Source: an uncultured Catenibacterium sp.
Lineage (GTDB): Bacteria; Bacillota_I; Bacilli_A; Erysipelotrichales; Coprobacillaceae
Direction of reading: 5' to 3'
Assembly (NCBI RefSeq): GCF_900540665.1
Contig: NZ_UQGV01000010.1
Location: 1-38,716, forward strand
Length of the DNA: 38,716 nt
Part shown: piece after piece, positions 38,669 through 38,716 of the stretch
Position numbering within the stretch: position 1 is the stretch's first letter
Layout of the letters: each line of letters starts with the position of its first letter
Made by a program: the position numbers and the translations under genes
The notes under the pieces: model-generated
The model's input: only the letters and a program-made list of their open reading frames with translations
Told to the model about the DNA's origin: nothing
Database searches by the model: none

Positions 38669-38716
38669 GTAGGCTAACCTATCACTAGGCTAGCCCCTTA
38701 TCAAACCGTACGTGCA
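38669..38716 (-). mobile_element. 3' end of a group II intron (domains V-VI), running off the window
   Basis: On the minus strand GCACGTACGGTTTGAT is the 3' half of a bacterial group II intron domain V, followed by AAGGGG and a domain VI-like hairpin GGCTAGCCTA/TAGGTTAGCC (10 bp, one G-U, GTGA loop), then CTAC as a plausible intron 3' end at about 38669. The 5' part and any reverse transcriptase would lie right of the window. It begins only about 4 bp after the glgB stop. Confidence 0.65.

Overview
The window is AT-rich, with dense operons, strong AGGAGG-type ribosome sites and TTGACA/TATAAT-type promoters. It looks like a chromosomal segment of a low-GC Bacillota, most plausibly an Erysipelotrichaceae-like gut anaerobe. 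That placement is inference from gene content and composition, not from a marker gene. TAG and TGA both end intact genes here (gltB and cas9 end in TAG, cas1 and the merR gene in TGA), so the standard bacterial code applies.

Layout. 1-2.5 kb: the 3' part of an O-antigen-ligase-like membrane protein, then cyuA (L-cysteine desulfidase family). 2.5-3.6 kb, minus strand: a ChbG/YdjC-type deacetylase with a possible CcpA-type site and a long 5'UTR hairpin, a predicted pseudoknotted small RNA, and tRNA-Thr(CGT). 3.7-5.3 kb: small uncharacterised genes and mscL. 5.3-8.2 kb, minus: three consecutive paralogous SseB-like proteins. 8.3-9.7 kb: a HAD phosphatase and a hypothetical protein.

9.8-16.7 kb is the centrepiece, a type II-A CRISPR-Cas locus on the minus strand in the order cas9 - tracrRNA - cas1 - cas2 - csn2 - array. 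The array has 19 repeat units (two degenerate at the distal end) and 18 spacers. The tracrRNA has its own promoter inside the 3' end of cas9, a repeat:anti-repeat duplex with a bulge, a nexus hairpin and a terminator. The compact cas9 is broken by one in-frame TAG about 229 codons in, while everything else looks intact. Upstream of cas9 lie two further structured elements with no gene.

17-25 kb: an sdpR/sdpI-like autorepressor-immunity pair with two matched operators flanking its promoter, a MATE exporter, an AlaX-type editing protein, a three-gene minus-strand operon (Cof-type HAD, NimA-like flavoprotein, beta-hydroxyacid dehydrogenase) divergent from a GntR/UTRA regulator, and a Ste24-like M48 protease. 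25.4-31.4 kb: gltB-gltD (NADPH glutamate synthase). 31.4-38.7 kb: a SNF2-type helicase with a SWIM zinc-finger partner whose reading frame has a TGA at codon 5 of a likely longer form, a MerR regulator, a 2,4-diaminopentanoate-dehydrogenase-like protein, glgB, and at the right edge the 3' end of a probable group II intron on the minus strand.

The 23667-23921 gap between the GntR terminator and the M48 protease holds nothing I can recognise. The 9661-9857 gap holds only the terminator downstream of the CRISPR array.
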